Shown piece after piece: positions 46,619-56,485 of a stretch of 64,000 nt of DNA. The stretch comes from Noviherbaspirillum aerium (lineage in GTDB: Bacteria > Pseudomonadota > Gammaproteobacteria > Burkholderiales > Burkholderiaceae_D), in contig NZ_VFAH01000010.1 in assembly GCF_008929045.1 (NCBI RefSeq), forward strand, positions 1 through 64,000. Direction: 5' to 3'. The notes below the pieces were generated by a model that was not told where the DNA came from, ran no database searches, and worked only from the letters and a program-made list of their open reading frames with translations. The position numbers were made by a program, and so were the translations under genes. Position 1 is the first letter of the stretch; every line of letters starts with the position of its first letter.

Positions 46619-47950
46619 TCAGCGCTTCATCACGGCTTCAATCTCGGCCACCGTCTTCGGCGCGGCGGCGGTGATCAGTTCGCAGCCGCTTGCCGTCACC
46701 AGCGCGTCGTCTTCAATGCGAATGCCGATGTTCCAGTACTTTTCAGGCACCGCCGGATCGGGGCGGACATAGATGCCGGGTTCGATGGTCAGCACCATGC
46801 CGGGCTGCAGGGTGCGCCACGGCTTGCTGCCGTCCGGCGCGGGAGGATCGCGGTATTCGCCGACGTCATGCACATCCATGCCGAGCCAGTGGCCGGTGCG
46901 GTGCATGTAGAACTGGCTGTAGGCGTTCTTGGCGATCACGTCTTCCAGCGAGCCGACCTTGTTGCGGTCGAGCAGGCCGGTGTCGAGCATGCCCTGCGCC
47001 AGCACCTTCACCGCGGCGTCGTGGCCATCCATGAAGCGCATGCCGGGTTTTGTCACGGCGACGGCGGCTTCCTGGGCGGCGAGCACAAGCTCATACAACT
47101 CCTGCTGCGGCGCGCTGAACTTGCCGTTGGCGGGGAAGGTGCGGGTGATGTCGGATGCGTAGCTGTCAAGTTCGCAGCCGGCATCGATCAGCACCAGGTC
47201 GCCGTCCTTGAGTTCGGCGTCGCTGGCGCGGTAATGCAGCACGCAGGCATTGGCGCCGGTGGCGACAATCGAGCCGTAAGCGGGAAATTGCGAGCCGTTG
47301 CGGCGGAACTCATGCAGCAGTTCGGCTTCGAGGTGGTACTCGCGCAGGCCGGGGCGCGACAGCTGCATCGCGCGCTGATGGGCTTCGGCGGAAATCGCGG
47401 CGGCCTTTTTCATGATGCCGATTTCATCCGCGTCCTTGATCAGGCGCATGTCGTCAAGCAGCACGCGCACATCATGCACGCTGGTCGGCGCGGTCACGCC
47501 GGCGCGCGCCTGCATGCGCACCGCCTGCAGCCATTGCTGCACCTGGCCGTCGAGCTTGCCGTCGCTGCCGAGCGAATAGAACATGGCCGGCGCATTGGCC
47601 ATCAGCTTGGGCATTTCGGTGTCGAGTGCCGAGACCGGATAGGCGGCATCGAAACCGAAGGCTTCCCGGGCAGCTTCCGGGCCGTAGCGGTAGCCGTCCC
47701 AGATCTCGCGTTCGAGATTCTTTTCCCGGCAGAACAGGATGCTCTGATCCTTCTCGCCGGCCACCAGCACGATCACCGCTTCCGGCTCGGTGAAGCCGGA
47801 CAGGTAGTAGAAGTAGCTGTCATGCCGGTAGGGATAGTCGGCATCGCGGTTGCGCATGACTTCGGGCGCGGTCGGAATGACGGCCACGCCGCCGCCCTTG
47901 GCCCGCATCTGCGCCATCAGTGCGGCGCGCCGTGCTGCATAGGTATTCAT
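46619..47950 (-). CDS. pepP: Xaa-Pro aminopeptidase PepP
   Basis: PepP removes the N-terminal residue before proline. The 443-residue enzyme has the pita-bread fold with metal ligands in IDAGCELDSYASDITRTFP (two Asp), GHWLGMDVHDVG (His), LTIEPGIYV (Glu) and GIRIEDDALV (Glu). The N-terminal domain starts RRAALMAQM. The ATG at 47950 overlaps the murU stop by four bases, so the longer frame to 48328 is excluded. AAAGGA is upstream. Confidence 0.95.
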   Translation of the reverse strand: MNTYAARRAALMAQMRAKGGGVAVIPTAPEVMRNRDADYPYRHDSYFYYLSGFTEPEAVIVLVAGEKDQSILFCREKNLEREIWDGYRYGPEAAREAFGFDAAYPVSALDTEMPKLMANAPAMFYSLGSDGKLDGQVQQWLQAVRMQARAGVTAPTSVHDVRVLLDDMRLIKDADEIGIMKKAAAISAEAHQRAMQLSRPGLREYHLEAELLHEFRRNGSQFPAYGSIVATGANACVLHYRASDAELKDGDLVLIDAGCELDSYASDITRTFPANGKFSAPQQELYELVLAAQEAAVAVTKPGMRFMDGHDAAVKVLAQGMLDTGLLDRNKVGSLEDVIAKNAYSQFYMHRTGHWLGMDVHDVGEYRDPPAPDGSKPWRTLQPGMVLTIEPGIYVRPDPAVPEKYWNIGIRIEDDALVTASGCELITAAAPKTVAEIEAVMKR

Positions 47951-48654
47951 GTTGTCCTTTCCCCGTTGAGTTGCGCCAGCCGTTCCGGCGTGCCGACATC
48001 GGTCCAGTCGCCGCGGTAGACCTCGCCGCCGACCTGGCCGCGCGCTGCGTACTCGCGCAGGATCGGCGCGAGCTTGGCGGATTGTCCCGGCTCGATGGCG
48101 TCGAATATCTCGGTGCGGTAGACGCCGATGCCGGAAAACGTATATTTCGGATCGCCCTCGTTGGCGATCGAGAAGCTGTTGAGCGCGAAATCGCCATTGA
48201 GGTTGTGCGCCGGATTCTTCACCAGGTAGAGCCAGGCCACGTCCCGCTTGTCGGCCGGATGCGGATTGCCCCACATGTCGTTGTCCTGCAGCGCTTCCTT
48301 GACCTGCTCGAAATCGAAGTGCGGGCAATAGATATCGGCCGCGACGGCGACGAAGGGTTCGTCGCCCAGCAGATGGCGCGCCTTGGCGATGCCGCCGGCG
48401 GTTTCCAGCGCCGTGCCTTCGGAGGAATAGCTGATGCGCGCACCGAACTTTGCGCCGTCGCCGAGCGCTTCCTCCACCATGTGGCCGAGGTGCGCATGGT
48501 TGATCACGATGTCGCGGATATCGGCGCGCACCAGGTTGAGAATATGCCAGACGATCAGCGGCCGGCCGCGCACCGTCAGCAGAGGCTTGGGACAGGTATC
48601 GGTCAGCGGACGCATCCGCTCGCCACGTCCGGCGGCGAAAAGCATGGCTTTCAT
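47947..48654 (-). CDS. murU: N-acetylmuramate-1-phosphate uridylyltransferase MurU
   Basis: MurU makes UDP-MurNAc from MurNAc-1-phosphate in the peptidoglycan recycling route that bypasses MurA. The 235-residue nucleotidyltransferase begins MKAMLFAAGRGERMRPLTD then CPKPLLTVRGRPL, the sugar-nucleotidyltransferase signature, with VAADIYCPHFD at the metal site. amgK lies 153 bases upstream on the same strand, giving the amgK-murU pair known from Pseudomonas. The ATGA overlap couples it to pepP. Confidence 0.93.
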   Translation of the reverse strand: MKAMLFAAGRGERMRPLTDTCPKPLLTVRGRPLIVWHILNLVRADIRDIVINHAHLGHMVEEALGDGAKFGARISYSSEGTALETAGGIAKARHLLGDEPFVAVAADIYCPHFDFEQVKEALQDNDMWGNPHPADKRDVAWLYLVKNPAHNLNGDFALNSFSIANEGDPKYTFSGIGVYRTEIFDAIEPGQSAKLAPILREYAARGQVGGEVYRGDWTDVGTPERLAQLNGERTT

Positions 48655-48807
48655 TCGGTGACTTTCTTCAGTGCATTGATGGCGGCGCGCAGCGCGCTTC
48701 CCCGGGCCGGATGGCGTCCGGGGAAGCGGCCTGCCTGCCGCCTATTCTATCGGTTCTATTGCTTCTATCGGTTGATGCAGCTTGCCGCGGTGCGCAACGC
48801 CAGCGCG

Positions 48808-49842
48808 TCAGAAGGTAAAGCCGACCGACGGACCTTTTTCCTCGAGTTCGTCGAGCAGGCGGATCAGCGGCGCCAGCGCGTTGTAGCGGCCGGCCGTCTT
48901 GCGGGTGTATTCCATGACCAGCGGCAGGTCCTTCAGGTAGCCGTCCTTGCCGTCGCGGTGATACAGCCGGGCGAAAATGCCGAGCACCTTGAGATGCCGC
49001 TGCAGGCCCATGAATTCGAAATCGCGGTAGAAGGCGTCGACGTTGGGATTGACCGGAAGGCCGGCGCGGCGCGCCTTTTCCCAGTAGCGGATCGCCCAGT
49101 CGAGCACCATTTCCTCGTCCCACTGGATGTAGGCATCGCGCAGCAGCGAAACGAGGTCATAGGTGATCGGTCCGTACACCGCATCTTGGAAGTCGAGAAT
49201 GCCGGGATTGCCCTGGCTGGTGACCATCAGGTTGCGGGAATGATAATCGCGGTGCACGTATACCTGCGGCTGCGCCAGGTTGTTGGCCAGCAAGGCCTCG
49301 AACACCTTGTTGAGCGTCTCGGTCTGCTTGTCGGTCATGGCGATGCCGAGGTGCTTGCCCACATACCAGTCGGGAAACAGCATCAGTTCGCGGTGCAGCA
49401 GCGCGCGGTCGTATTCGGGCAGCACGCCCGGCTTGCTCTGCGCCTGGATCAGCACCAGGGCGTCGATCGCGTCGAGATAGAGCTTGTGCGCGGTATCGTG
49501 GTTGAGCTGGTGCAGGTAGGTGGTGTTGCCGAGGTCGCTCAGCAGCAGGTAGCCGCGCTCCACGTCGCGTGCCAGGATTTTCGGCACGGAGGCGCCGGAT
49601 TGCCCGAACACCTCGGCGACATGGATGAAGGGGCGGACATCTTCCTGCGGCGGCGGCGCATCCATCAGGATGTAGGTATTGCCATTGTCGCCATCGCTGC
49701 CGTCGACGCGGAAATAGCGGCGGAAGCTGGCGTCGGAAGACGCCGGACGGACCGATTCGGGAGAAACCTTGAGTTCAGGCAGTGTTGCAAGCCATTGTTT
49801 TGCTTCGGAAAGACGAATATCGGAAGAGGAATTTACAGACAT
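48808..49842 (-). CDS. amgK: N-acetylmuramate/N-acetylglucosamine anomeric kinase AmgK
   Basis: AmgK phosphorylates the anomeric carbon of MurNAc and GlcNAc released from the wall. The 344-residue protein has the aminoglycoside-phosphotransferase fold with the catalytic loop VYVHRDYHSRNLMV and the metal site GILDFQDAVYGPITYD, typical of AmgK. It starts MSVNSSSDIRLSEAKQWL. The ATG at 49842 is preferred over 49902. It is divergent from lptD, an arrangement also seen in Pseudomonas. The 153-base gap to murU holds an 11-base direct repeat TTCTATCGGTT (48745, 48763). Confidence 0.92.
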   Translation of the reverse strand: MSVNSSSDIRLSEAKQWLATLPELKVSPESVRPASSDASFRRYFRVDGSDGDNGNTYILMDAPPPQEDVRPFIHVAEVFGQSGASVPKILARDVERGYLLLSDLGNTTYLHQLNHDTAHKLYLDAIDALVLIQAQSKPGVLPEYDRALLHRELMLFPDWYVGKHLGIAMTDKQTETLNKVFEALLANNLAQPQVYVHRDYHSRNLMVTSQGNPGILDFQDAVYGPITYDLVSLLRDAYIQWDEEMVLDWAIRYWEKARRAGLPVNPNVDAFYRDFEFMGLQRHLKVLGIFARLYHRDGKDGYLKDLPLVMEYTRKTAGRYNALAPLIRLLDELEEKGPSVGFTF

Positions 49843-49860
49843 GAAACAACCTGGGAATGA

Positions 49861-49907
49861 ATACAATCCGGATACAATCCGTTCGGGGGTACGAGTTCCC
49901 ATATAAT
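49861..49907 (+). promoter_or_regulatory. Putative lptD promoter with an 11-base tandem repeat
   Basis: ATACAATCCGG is repeated in tandem at 49861-49871 and 49872-49882 (last base differs). A perfect TATAAT lies at 49902-49907, about 43 bases before the lptD ATG. No good -35 box stands 17 bases upstream, so activation by a factor binding the repeat is possible. I do not see a sigma-E type GGAACTT/TCAAA pair. Confidence 0.45.
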
Positions 49908-49949
49908 AAGGGATTCATCTCAAAAAAGCGCCCGCCGACCTCTCTTTTC

Positions 49950-52151
49950 ATGAACCGGTATCCCGCACTTCCTCCCTCGCAACTTTTGCTCCGTCTTCTA
50001 GCCGCCACCATTGCCGTCGCCGCAACGCCCACGCTCGCGTCGGCCCAGGCCGCCGGCCAGGCAGCGGCGGAGGATGAAAAAAATGCACCGGCGACCGTGA
50101 GCGCCGAAAGAATGAGCGGCCGGCCCGATCGGGAAGTGATCCTCGAGCGCGATGTCGAAATCATCCGCGGCCCGACCACGGTCAATGCCGATCGCGCCAC
50201 CTATCGCGTGGTCGAAGACGAGGTGGAGGCATCCGGCAATATCCGCATGCGCCGCTTCGGCGATACCTATACCGGCGACGAAATGCGCCTGCGCCTGGAA
50301 GCCCAGGAAGGGTACGTCACCCATCCGACTTACCGGCTGCAGCTCAACAATGCGCAGGGCGGTGCCCAGCGCATCGACTTCGAGGGCGAAGACCGCGCCA
50401 CCGTCACCGAAGGCACCTACAGTACCTGCGAGGCGCCGGACCCCGACTGGTATCTGAGGTCGAGCAAGCTCAATCTCGATACCGGCCGCGAAGAAGGCAT
50501 GGCGCGCAATACCGTCGTCTATTTCAAGGGCGTGCCGATCCTGGCCGCGCCCGCCATGTCCTTCCCCCTGTCGGACGCCCGCAAGAGCGGCGTGCTGCCG
50601 CCGACCATCGGCACGACGAACAAGGGCGGCCTGGATGTGACGGTGCCGTACTACTTCAATATCGCGCCCAACCGCGACCTGACGCTGTATCCGCGGCTGT
50701 TCGCGCGGCGCGGCCTGCAGCTTGGGGCCGAAGCGCGCTATCTCGGCGATACCTATTCCGGCGAAACGCGCGTCGAATACCTGCCCGACGACAGGCGCAC
50801 CGGCACCACGCGCTATGCGTATTCCTCGACCCATACGCAGTCGCTGTCGCCCAGCCTGTTCTTCAACTGGAACATCAACGGCGCCTCCGACGACCAGTAT
50901 CCCGACGACATCACGCGCACCCGGACGGCGGCCAGCCAGCGCCTGCTGCCGCGCGATTTCTCGCTCAATTACGGCGGCTCGTTCTGGAGCGCCTCGGCGC
51001 GCGCGTCGAGCTACCAGGTGCTGCAGGACCCGATCGTTCCGATCGTGCGGCCTTACGACCGGCTGCCGCAGCTCAGCTTTCAGAGCGGACGTCAGGACGT
51101 GAACGGATTCGACTGGAATGCGGATGCGGAATTCACCCATTTCTATCATCCCGACCTGCTGCGCGGCGACCGCCTGCTGATCAATCCGCGGATTTCCTAT
51201 CCGATCATCCGCCCCGGCTATTTCATTACGCCAAGACTGTCGCTGCACGGCACTAAGTACAACCTGCAGAATCCCGTGCCGGGCGCGCCCGACAGCCTGT
51301 CGCGCTTCCTGCCTACGGTGTCGCTCGACAGTGGCATGGTGTTCGAGCGTGATGCGAAGTTCTTCGGCAACAACATGACCCAGACGCTGGAGCCGCGCCT
51401 GTTCTACGTGTACACGCCGTACCGCGACCAGAGCGCGTTCCCGCTGTTCGACACGGCCGAAGCCGACCTCAGCTTCGCCCAGCTGTTCAGCGAAAACCGC
51501 TTCATCGGCAATGACCGCATCAGCGACGCCAACCAGGTGACCGCGGCGCTGATCTCGCGCTATATCGAGCCCACCGGGGTGGAGCGCATGCGCTTTGCCG
51601 TCGGCCAGCGCTTCTATCTCGATGAGCAGCGCGTCACGCTCGGCGCCGGCACCGGACGCAACGAGAGCCGCTCCGATCTGCTGCTGTCCATCTACGGCCG
51701 CGTGACCCAGACCATCAGCGTCGACAGCAACGTGCAGTACAGCCAGACGCTCGATTCCGTCAGCCGCGCCAATTACGGCGTGCAATGGGCTCCGGCGCCG
51801 CGCAAGGTGCTCAATCTCAAATACCGGCGCGACCGGGTCAACAACCTGGAACAGGTCGATCTGTCCGGGCAATGGCCGATCTCCGACCGCTGGTACGGCG
51901 TGGCGCGGGTCAATTATTCGCTGCCGGACAGCAAGGTTGCCGAGGGCCTGCTCGGCCTCGAATACAAGGCCGACTGCTGGATATTCCGCGTCGTCGGCCA
52001 GCGCACGCCGACCGCGACCACCGCGGCCACCACCTCCCTGTTCTTCCAGCTGGAATTGAACGGCCTGACCCGTCTCGGCTCCAATCCGCTGGATGCGCTG
52101 CGAGCCAACATCCCCGGCTACCAGTTGGTGAATCAACCCAGTAACCCCTAA
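49950..52151 (+). CDS. lptD: LPS-assembly outer membrane protein LptD
   Basis: LptD is the outer-membrane barrel that inserts LPS into the outer leaflet with LptE. The 733-residue protein has a signal peptide (about residues 1-32, cleavage near ASA/QAA), an N-terminal OstA/jellyroll domain (VSAERMSGRPDREVILERDV, VEASGNIRMRR) and a C-terminal beta-barrel. Only two conserved cysteines are visible (YSTCEAPDP and YKADCWIFRV), so it probably forms one long-range disulfide, unlike the four-cysteine E. coli protein. No Shine-Dalgarno is evident at ATG 49950. surA follows 15 bases on. Confidence 0.94.
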   Translation: MNRYPALPPSQLLLRLLAATIAVAATPTLASAQAAGQAAAEDEKNAPATVSAERMSGRPDREVILERDVEIIRGPTTVNADRATYRVVEDEVEASGNIRMRRFGDTYTGDEMRLRLEAQEGYVTHPTYRLQLNNAQGGAQRIDFEGEDRATVTEGTYSTCEAPDPDWYLRSSKLNLDTGREEGMARNTVVYFKGVPILAAPAMSFPLSDARKSGVLPPTIGTTNKGGLDVTVPYYFNIAPNRDLTLYPRLFARRGLQLGAEARYLGDTYSGETRVEYLPDDRRTGTTRYAYSSTHTQSLSPSLFFNWNINGASDDQYPDDITRTRTAASQRLLPRDFSLNYGGSFWSASARASSYQVLQDPIVPIVRPYDRLPQLSFQSGRQDVNGFDWNADAEFTHFYHPDLLRGDRLLINPRISYPIIRPGYFITPRLSLHGTKYNLQNPVPGAPDSLSRFLPTVSLDSGMVFERDAKFFGNNMTQTLEPRLFYVYTPYRDQSAFPLFDTAEADLSFAQLFSENRFIGNDRISDANQVTAALISRYIEPTGVERMRFAVGQRFYLDEQRVTLGAGTGRNESRSDLLLSIYGRVTQTISVDSNVQYSQTLDSVSRANYGVQWAPAPRKVLNLKYRRDRVNNLEQVDLSGQWPISDRWYGVARVNYSLPDSKVAEGLLGLEYKADCWIFRVVGQRTPTATTAATTSLFFQLELNGLTRLGSNPLDALRANIPGYQLVNQPSNP

Positions 52152-52166
52152 CGAAGTACGCGAACC

Positions 52167-53615
52167 ATGAAGACATTACCGACACTGCGAGTTGCAACGA
52201 ACCCGGTCCGCAGCATTGCGCTGGCGGCAGCACTGGTCTGCGGCGCGGCACTGCTGCCGCAGGCGCATGCGCAGTTCAGGGCCGTGCCTCCGGCCAATGC
52301 CCTGACGGCTCCGGCTCCGGCTCCGGCACCCGCGCCGGCGGCCCAGGGCACGCCGCGCATCTATCTGGCCGATGCGATCATCGCCGTAGTCAACAATGAA
52401 GTCATCACGCGCCAGGAACTGGTCGAACGCCTGAAGCAGGTGGAACAGCGCATGCGCAACCAGAATATCGCGCTGCCGCCGCAGCCCGAGTTCCAGCGGC
52501 AGATGCTCGAGCGCATGATCGTCGACCGCGCCCAGCTGCAGCTGGCCAAGGAAGTCGGCATCCGCGTCGACGACACGATGCTGGATCGGGCGGTCGCGCG
52601 CATCGCCGAGCAGAACAAGATGACGCTGGCGCAGTTCCGCGCCGAGCTGGAGAGGAGCGGCACGCCGTTCGCCCGCTTCCGCGAAGACATCCGCGAAGAC
52701 ATCATCATGCAGCGGCTGCGCGAACGCGAGGTCGACAACAAGATCCAGATTTCCGAATCCGAGGTCGACAACTATCTCGCGGCGGAACAGAGCGCGGCGG
52801 CCAACCAGAAGGAATTCAACGTGTCGCACATCCTGGTGCGCCTCCCGGAAAACGCGACGCCCGAGCAGACCGCCGAGCGCCGTCGCCGGGCCGAGGAAGT
52901 GCTGCGCCAGCTTCAGGGCGGCGCCGATTTCGCCAAGCTGGCGGCAACCTATTCCGACGCCACCGATGCGCTGACCGGCGGCGATCTCGGCTGGCGCAGT
53001 CCCGAGCGCCTGCCGCAACTCTTCGTCGACGCCATTGGCTCGATGAAGCAGGGCGAGGTCTCGCCGCTGCTCAAGAGCAATACCGGATTCCACATCGTCA
53101 AGCTGGCCGGGGAACGCACTCCCAGCGTGATGAAGGGCGGCGCCGCCACCGCGTCGGTGCAGCAGACCCGCGTGCGCCATATCCTGATCAAGACCAATCA
53201 GATCGTGTCGCCTTCCGAGGCGCGCCGCAAGCTGACCGAACTGAAGCAGCGCCTGGACAACAAGGCGGCGACCTTCGACGAACTGGCCAAGCTGTTTTCC
53301 AATGACTTGTCCGCCTCGCGCGGTGGCGACCTCGGCTGGATCTATCCGGGCGACACGGTGCCCGAATTCGAGCGCGCGATGGATGCATTGCAGCCGGGGC
53401 AGGTCAGCGAGCCGGTGGAGTCGCCGTTCGGCTACCACCTCATCCAGGTGGTGGAGCGCAAGAAGGATGATGTGTCCAAGGAGCGCCAGCGCCTGATCGC
53501 ACGCCAGGCGATCCGCGAGCGCAAGCTGGAAGAAGCGACGCAGGACTGGCTGCGTCAGCTGCGCGACCGCGCCTATGTCGAATACCGCTTCGACAACGCC
53601 GACTCGCGTTCCTGA
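52167..53615 (+). CDS. surA: Periplasmic chaperone and peptidyl-prolyl isomerase SurA
   Basis: SurA escorts outer-membrane proteins such as LptD to the BAM complex. The 482-residue protein has a signal peptide (cleavage near AHA/QFR, residue 35), an unusual Ala-Pro repeat linker (about residues 48-59), an N-terminal chaperone domain ([19 protein letters not shown]), and two parvulin domains: the first starting [10 protein letters not shown] and ending GFHIVKL, the second [10 protein letters not shown] to GYHLIQVV. It is the second gene of lptD-surA-pdxA-ksgA, the conserved order. Confidence 0.95.
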   Translation: MKTLPTLRVATNPVRSIALAAALVCGAALLPQAHAQFRAVPPANALTAPAPAPAPAPAAQGTPRIYLADAIIAVVNNEVITRQELVERLKQVEQRMRNQNIALPPQPEFQRQMLERMIVDRAQLQLAKEVGIRVDDTMLDRAVARIAEQNKMTLAQFRAELERSGTPFARFREDIREDIIMQRLREREVDNKIQISESEVDNYLAAEQSAAANQKEFNVSHILVRLPENATPEQTAERRRRAEEVLRQLQGGADFAKLAATYSDATDALTGGDLGWRSPERLPQLFVDAIGSMKQGEVSPLLKSNTGFHIVKLAGERTPSVMKGGAATASVQQTRVRHILIKTNQIVSPSEARRKLTELKQRLDNKAATFDELAKLFSNDLSASRGGDLGWIYPGDTVPEFERAMDALQPGQVSEPVESPFGYHLIQVVERKKDDVSKERQRLIARQAIRERKLEEATQDWLRQLRDRAYVEYRFDNADSRS

Positions 53616-53643
53616 TTTTCCATCGATCGACTCGGGACAGCAG

Positions 53644-54660
53644 ATGAAAACCAGGCCGACCATTGCCATTACCTGCGGCGAACCGGCGGGCATCGGCCCC
53701 GAGATTTCCATCCGCGCCGCCTGGGAACTGCGGGAAGAGGTGCGCAGCGTTCTCGTGGGCGATGCCGCGCTGCTGTCCATGATCGCCGGCGACATCGATC
53801 CGGCGATCCGCCTGGTGGCGCTGTCCACCATGGCGCTCGGCCATGGCGGGCTGCCCAATCTCCGTCCTGACCAGATCGCGGTGATCGATTGCCCGCTGGC
53901 TGAACCGGCCGTGCCGGGCAGGCTCGACCCCCGCAACGGATATGCGGTGCTGCAGACACTGGACGTTGCCATCGAAGGCGCAATGCAGCGCCGCTTCGAC
54001 GCCATCGTCACGGCGCCGCTGCAGAAAAGCACGATCAACGACGCCGGCGTTGCCTTCACCGGCCACACCGAATATCTTGCGGAAAAGACCGGGACGCCGC
54101 AGGTGGTCATGATGCTGGCGGGCGGCGAACCGCTGTTGCGGGTGGCGCTGGCCACCACCCATCTGCCTTTGAAGGACGTCTCGGCCGCCATCACCTTCGA
54201 CAGCCTGATGCAGACCATCGACATCGTGCATGCCGACCTGCGGCGCAAATTCGGCCTGCCGCATCCGCGCATCCTGGTCGCGGGCCTCAATCCGCATGCG
54301 GGCGAGGGCGGCTATCTCGGCCGCGAGGAGATCGACGTGATCACGCCGGTGCTGCAGGCGGCGCAGGCCAGGGGCATTGCCGTCAGCGGCCCGTATCCGG
54401 CCGACACGCTGTTCCAGCCCAAGTATCTGCAGGAAGCGGACTGCGTGCTGGCGATGTACCATGACCAGGGCTTGCCGGTGCTCAAGCATGCAAGCTTCGG
54501 ACGCGGCGTCAATATCACGCTCGGCCTGCCGATCATCCGCACCTCGGTCGATCACGGCACCGCGCTCGACCTGGCCGCGGCCGGCCTCGGCAAGGCCGAC
54601 CATGGCAGCATGGTGGTCGCCATCAACGTCGCTGCGCAGATGGCAAGGGCGGCGGCCTGA
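53644..54660 (+). CDS. pdxA: 4-hydroxythreonine-4-phosphate dehydrogenase
   Basis: PdxA oxidises 4-phosphohydroxy-L-threonine in pyridoxal phosphate synthesis. The 338-residue protein starts [19 protein letters not shown] and has the metal-site residues in [25 protein letters not shown] and the pattern [20 protein letters not shown]. The ATG at 53644 is chosen; an upstream start at 53575 would overlap surA by about 40 bases. 28 bases after surA. Confidence 0.95.
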   Translation: MKTRPTIAITCGEPAGIGPEISIRAAWELREEVRSVLVGDAALLSMIAGDIDPAIRLVALSTMALGHGGLPNLRPDQIAVIDCPLAEPAVPGRLDPRNGYAVLQTLDVAIEGAMQRRFDAIVTAPLQKSTINDAGVAFTGHTEYLAEKTGTPQVVMMLAGGEPLLRVALATTHLPLKDVSAAITFDSLMQTIDIVHADLRRKFGLPHPRILVAGLNPHAGEGGYLGREEIDVITPVLQAAQARGIAVSGPYPADTLFQPKYLQEADCVLAMYHDQGLPVLKHASFGRGVNITLGLPIIRTSVDHGTALDLAAAGLGKADHGSMVVAINVAAQMARAAA

Positions 54661-54739
54661 GCCGCCTGAACAGTCGGCCGCACCCCGGGCATCCGAGCCG
54701 CACCCGGCAGCCTCATTTCACATACGATTTCGGCACTCA

Positions 54740-55516
54740 ATGAAACACATTCCACGCAAGCGCTTCGGCCAGAATTTCCTTACCGACCAGACGGTGCTGT
54801 ACGACATCATCCGTGCCATCGATCCGCAGCCTGATGATGCGATGGTGGAAATCGGCCCCGGCCTGGCGGCGATGACCAGCCTGCTGCTGGAATCGCTGCG
54901 TCAATTGCATGTGGTGGAACTCGACCGTGATCTCGTCACGCGGCTGAAGAAGAAATTCGACCCGGCGCGCCTGATCGTGCACGAGGGCGATGCGCTGAAA
55001 TTCGACTTCGCCTCGATACCGGTTCCGGAGGGAGGCAAGCTGCGCGTCGTCGGCAATCTTCCCTACAACATTTCCAGCCCTCTGCTGTTCCACCTGGCCG
55101 CCATTGCGCCCCAGGTGCAGGACCAGCATTTCATGCTGCAGAAGGAAGTGGTGGAACGCATGGTGGCCGAACCGGGCGGCAAGAGCTTCGGCCGGCTGTC
55201 GGTGATGCTGCAATGGCGCTATTACATGGACCTGCTGTTCGTGGTGCCGCCTTCCGCCTTCGATCCGCCGCCGCAGGTCGATTCCGCGATCGTGCGCATG
55301 ATTCCCTTGCCCAATCCGCTGCCCTGCGATGAACGCAAGCTGGAACAGGTGGTGACCAAGGCGTTTTCGCAGCGGCGCAAGGTGATCCGCAACTGCGTGG
55401 CCGGCATGTTCACGGAAAACGATCTGATCGATGCCGGCGTCGATCCGCAGGCGCGGCCGGAGGCGGTGCCGGTGGCGCAGTTCGTGGCCTTGGCGAATCG
55501 GCTCGGAGGAGCCTGA
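54740..55516 (+). CDS. ksgA: 16S rRNA (A1518/A1519) dimethyltransferase KsgA
   Basis: KsgA (RsmA) dimethylates two adjacent adenines in helix 45 of 16S rRNA late in small-subunit assembly. The 258-residue protein begins [15 protein letters not shown], with SAM motif [14 protein letters not shown] and catalytic motif [14 protein letters not shown]. The C-terminal [14 protein letters not shown] is typical. It closes the lptD-surA-pdxA-ksgA operon, 79 bases after pdxA. Longer frames upstream run through pdxA. Confidence 0.96.
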   Translation: MKHIPRKRFGQNFLTDQTVLYDIIRAIDPQPDDAMVEIGPGLAAMTSLLLESLRQLHVVELDRDLVTRLKKKFDPARLIVHEGDALKFDFASIPVPEGGKLRVVGNLPYNISSPLLFHLAAIAPQVQDQHFMLQKEVVERMVAEPGGKSFGRLSVMLQWRYYMDLLFVVPPSAFDPPPQVDSAIVRMIPLPNPLPCDERKLEQVVTKAFSQRRKVIRNCVAGMFTENDLIDAGVDPQARPEAVPVAQFVALANRLGGA

Positions 55517-55730
55517 CGCGTCTTCTGGAACAGGGCGGAATGGAGCTGCGCAGGCGGCGATTGGCTGCTCCTGTCCCGCCGCTGGTATGCGCCGATTGCT
55601 CCCGCTCGTTCAAGGGCCCCTCGCGCAGGGGCGCCCGGGGTAGCGACGCCTGGCGCAGGGAGGGGAGGGTCTGGCGTTGCGCATTGAACCCATCCTCCTC
55701 CCAGCCTCTCCCTTGAAGGCAGGCGTTTCT
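55517..55730. other. Repeat-rich gap after ksgA, left part
   Basis: No gene is supported. The stretch contains complementary G/C-rich patches (GTTCAAGGGCCCCTCGC around 55610 and CCTCCCAGCCTCTCCCTTGA around 55697), of a type widespread between genes in Burkholderiales. It abuts the inverted-repeat element that starts at 55731. Confidence 0.35.
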
Positions 55731-55892
55731 TTAGAGCGGGTTGCAAGTGAATGTACGGTCGCCTCGGCTTGCCCTGGGCGCATGGCCGCGTTATTCGCCG
55801 CTTATGTGGCCCGCCACACGGCGCTCCTCCCGCCTTGTCCTGCACCCAGCGCAAACCGATTCTTCCATACACCCACCTGCAATCCGCTCTAA
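55731..55892. repeat. MITE-like inverted-repeat element, 162 bases
   Basis: TTAGAGCGGGTTGCA at 55731-55745 and TGCAATCCGCTCTAA at 55878-55892 are inverted copies (14 of 15). The pairing extends inward: by hand, the first 57 bases and the reverse complement of the last 57 agree at 42 positions. Internal blocks GGTCGCCTCGGC (55757) and CAAACCGATTCTTCC (55852) recur at 45382 and 45407. It carries no gene. It lies between convergent ksgA and gloA. No flanking target duplication is obvious. Confidence 0.7.
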
Positions 55893-55968
55893 GCGTGCAA
55901 GCCATTTCTACTGTGCCGCCCTGGTGCATGCACCGCGAAACTCCTGCTGCATCTGCTCGCAGACGCTC

Positions 55969-56352
55969 TCAATCCCGCTGGATGAATTCGATCTTGTATC
56001 CGTCCGGATCCTGCACGAACGCGATCACGGTGGAGCCGCCCTTGACCGGGCCGGCTTCGCGCGTCACGGAGCCGCCCTGCGCCTTGACCGCATCGCAGGC
56101 CTTGTAGGCATCTTCAACCTGGAGCGCGATATGGCCGTAGGCGGTGCCCAGGTCATACTTGTCGACGCCGTAGTTGTAGGTCAGCTCCAGTTCCGCATGT
56201 TCGGGATTGGTGCCGTAGCCGACGAAAGCCAGCGTGTACTTCTGATCGGGACGGTCGGTGGTGCGCAGCAGTTTCATGCCGAGAACCTTGGTGTAGAAAT
56301 CGATGGAACGCTGCAGGTCGCCGACTCGCAGCATGGTGTGAAGAATGCGCAT
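55969..56352 (-). CDS. gloA: Lactoylglutathione lyase (glyoxalase I)
   Basis: GloA converts the methylglyoxal-glutathione hemithioacetal to S-lactoylglutathione. The 127-residue protein matches the nickel-type bacterial enzyme. Metal ligands are His 5 ([12 protein letters not shown]), a Glu in [10 protein letters not shown], a His in YGHIALQV and a Glu in [13 protein letters not shown] precedes the ATG at 56352; the longer frame is discarded. It is the last gene of the minus-strand run. Confidence 0.96.
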   Translation of the reverse strand: MRILHTMLRVGDLQRSIDFYTKVLGMKLLRTTDRPDQKYTLAFVGYGTNPEHAELELTYNYGVDKYDLGTAYGHIALQVEDAYKACDAVKAQGGSVTREAGPVKGGSTVIAFVQDPDGYKIEFIQRD

Positions 56353-56485
56353 GGTTGCTCCGATTGATGAGTGATGCGCACCGCGCCGTTGGCGGTGCGT
56401 CGTTGAGGTTGTTTGTCGAAAGCCGAATGATGGATGCAGGCAGGACCGCGGCATGGCCGCGAATCCGACGCGAAAGCACCAGGCG

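Noticed and set aside
49843-49949. Sigma-E promoter for lptD
   Set aside because: No GGAACTT and TCAAA pair at the right spacing.
52176-54290. 704-codon antisense frame opposite surA-pdxA
   Set aside because: Shadow of two conserved genes with intact motifs.
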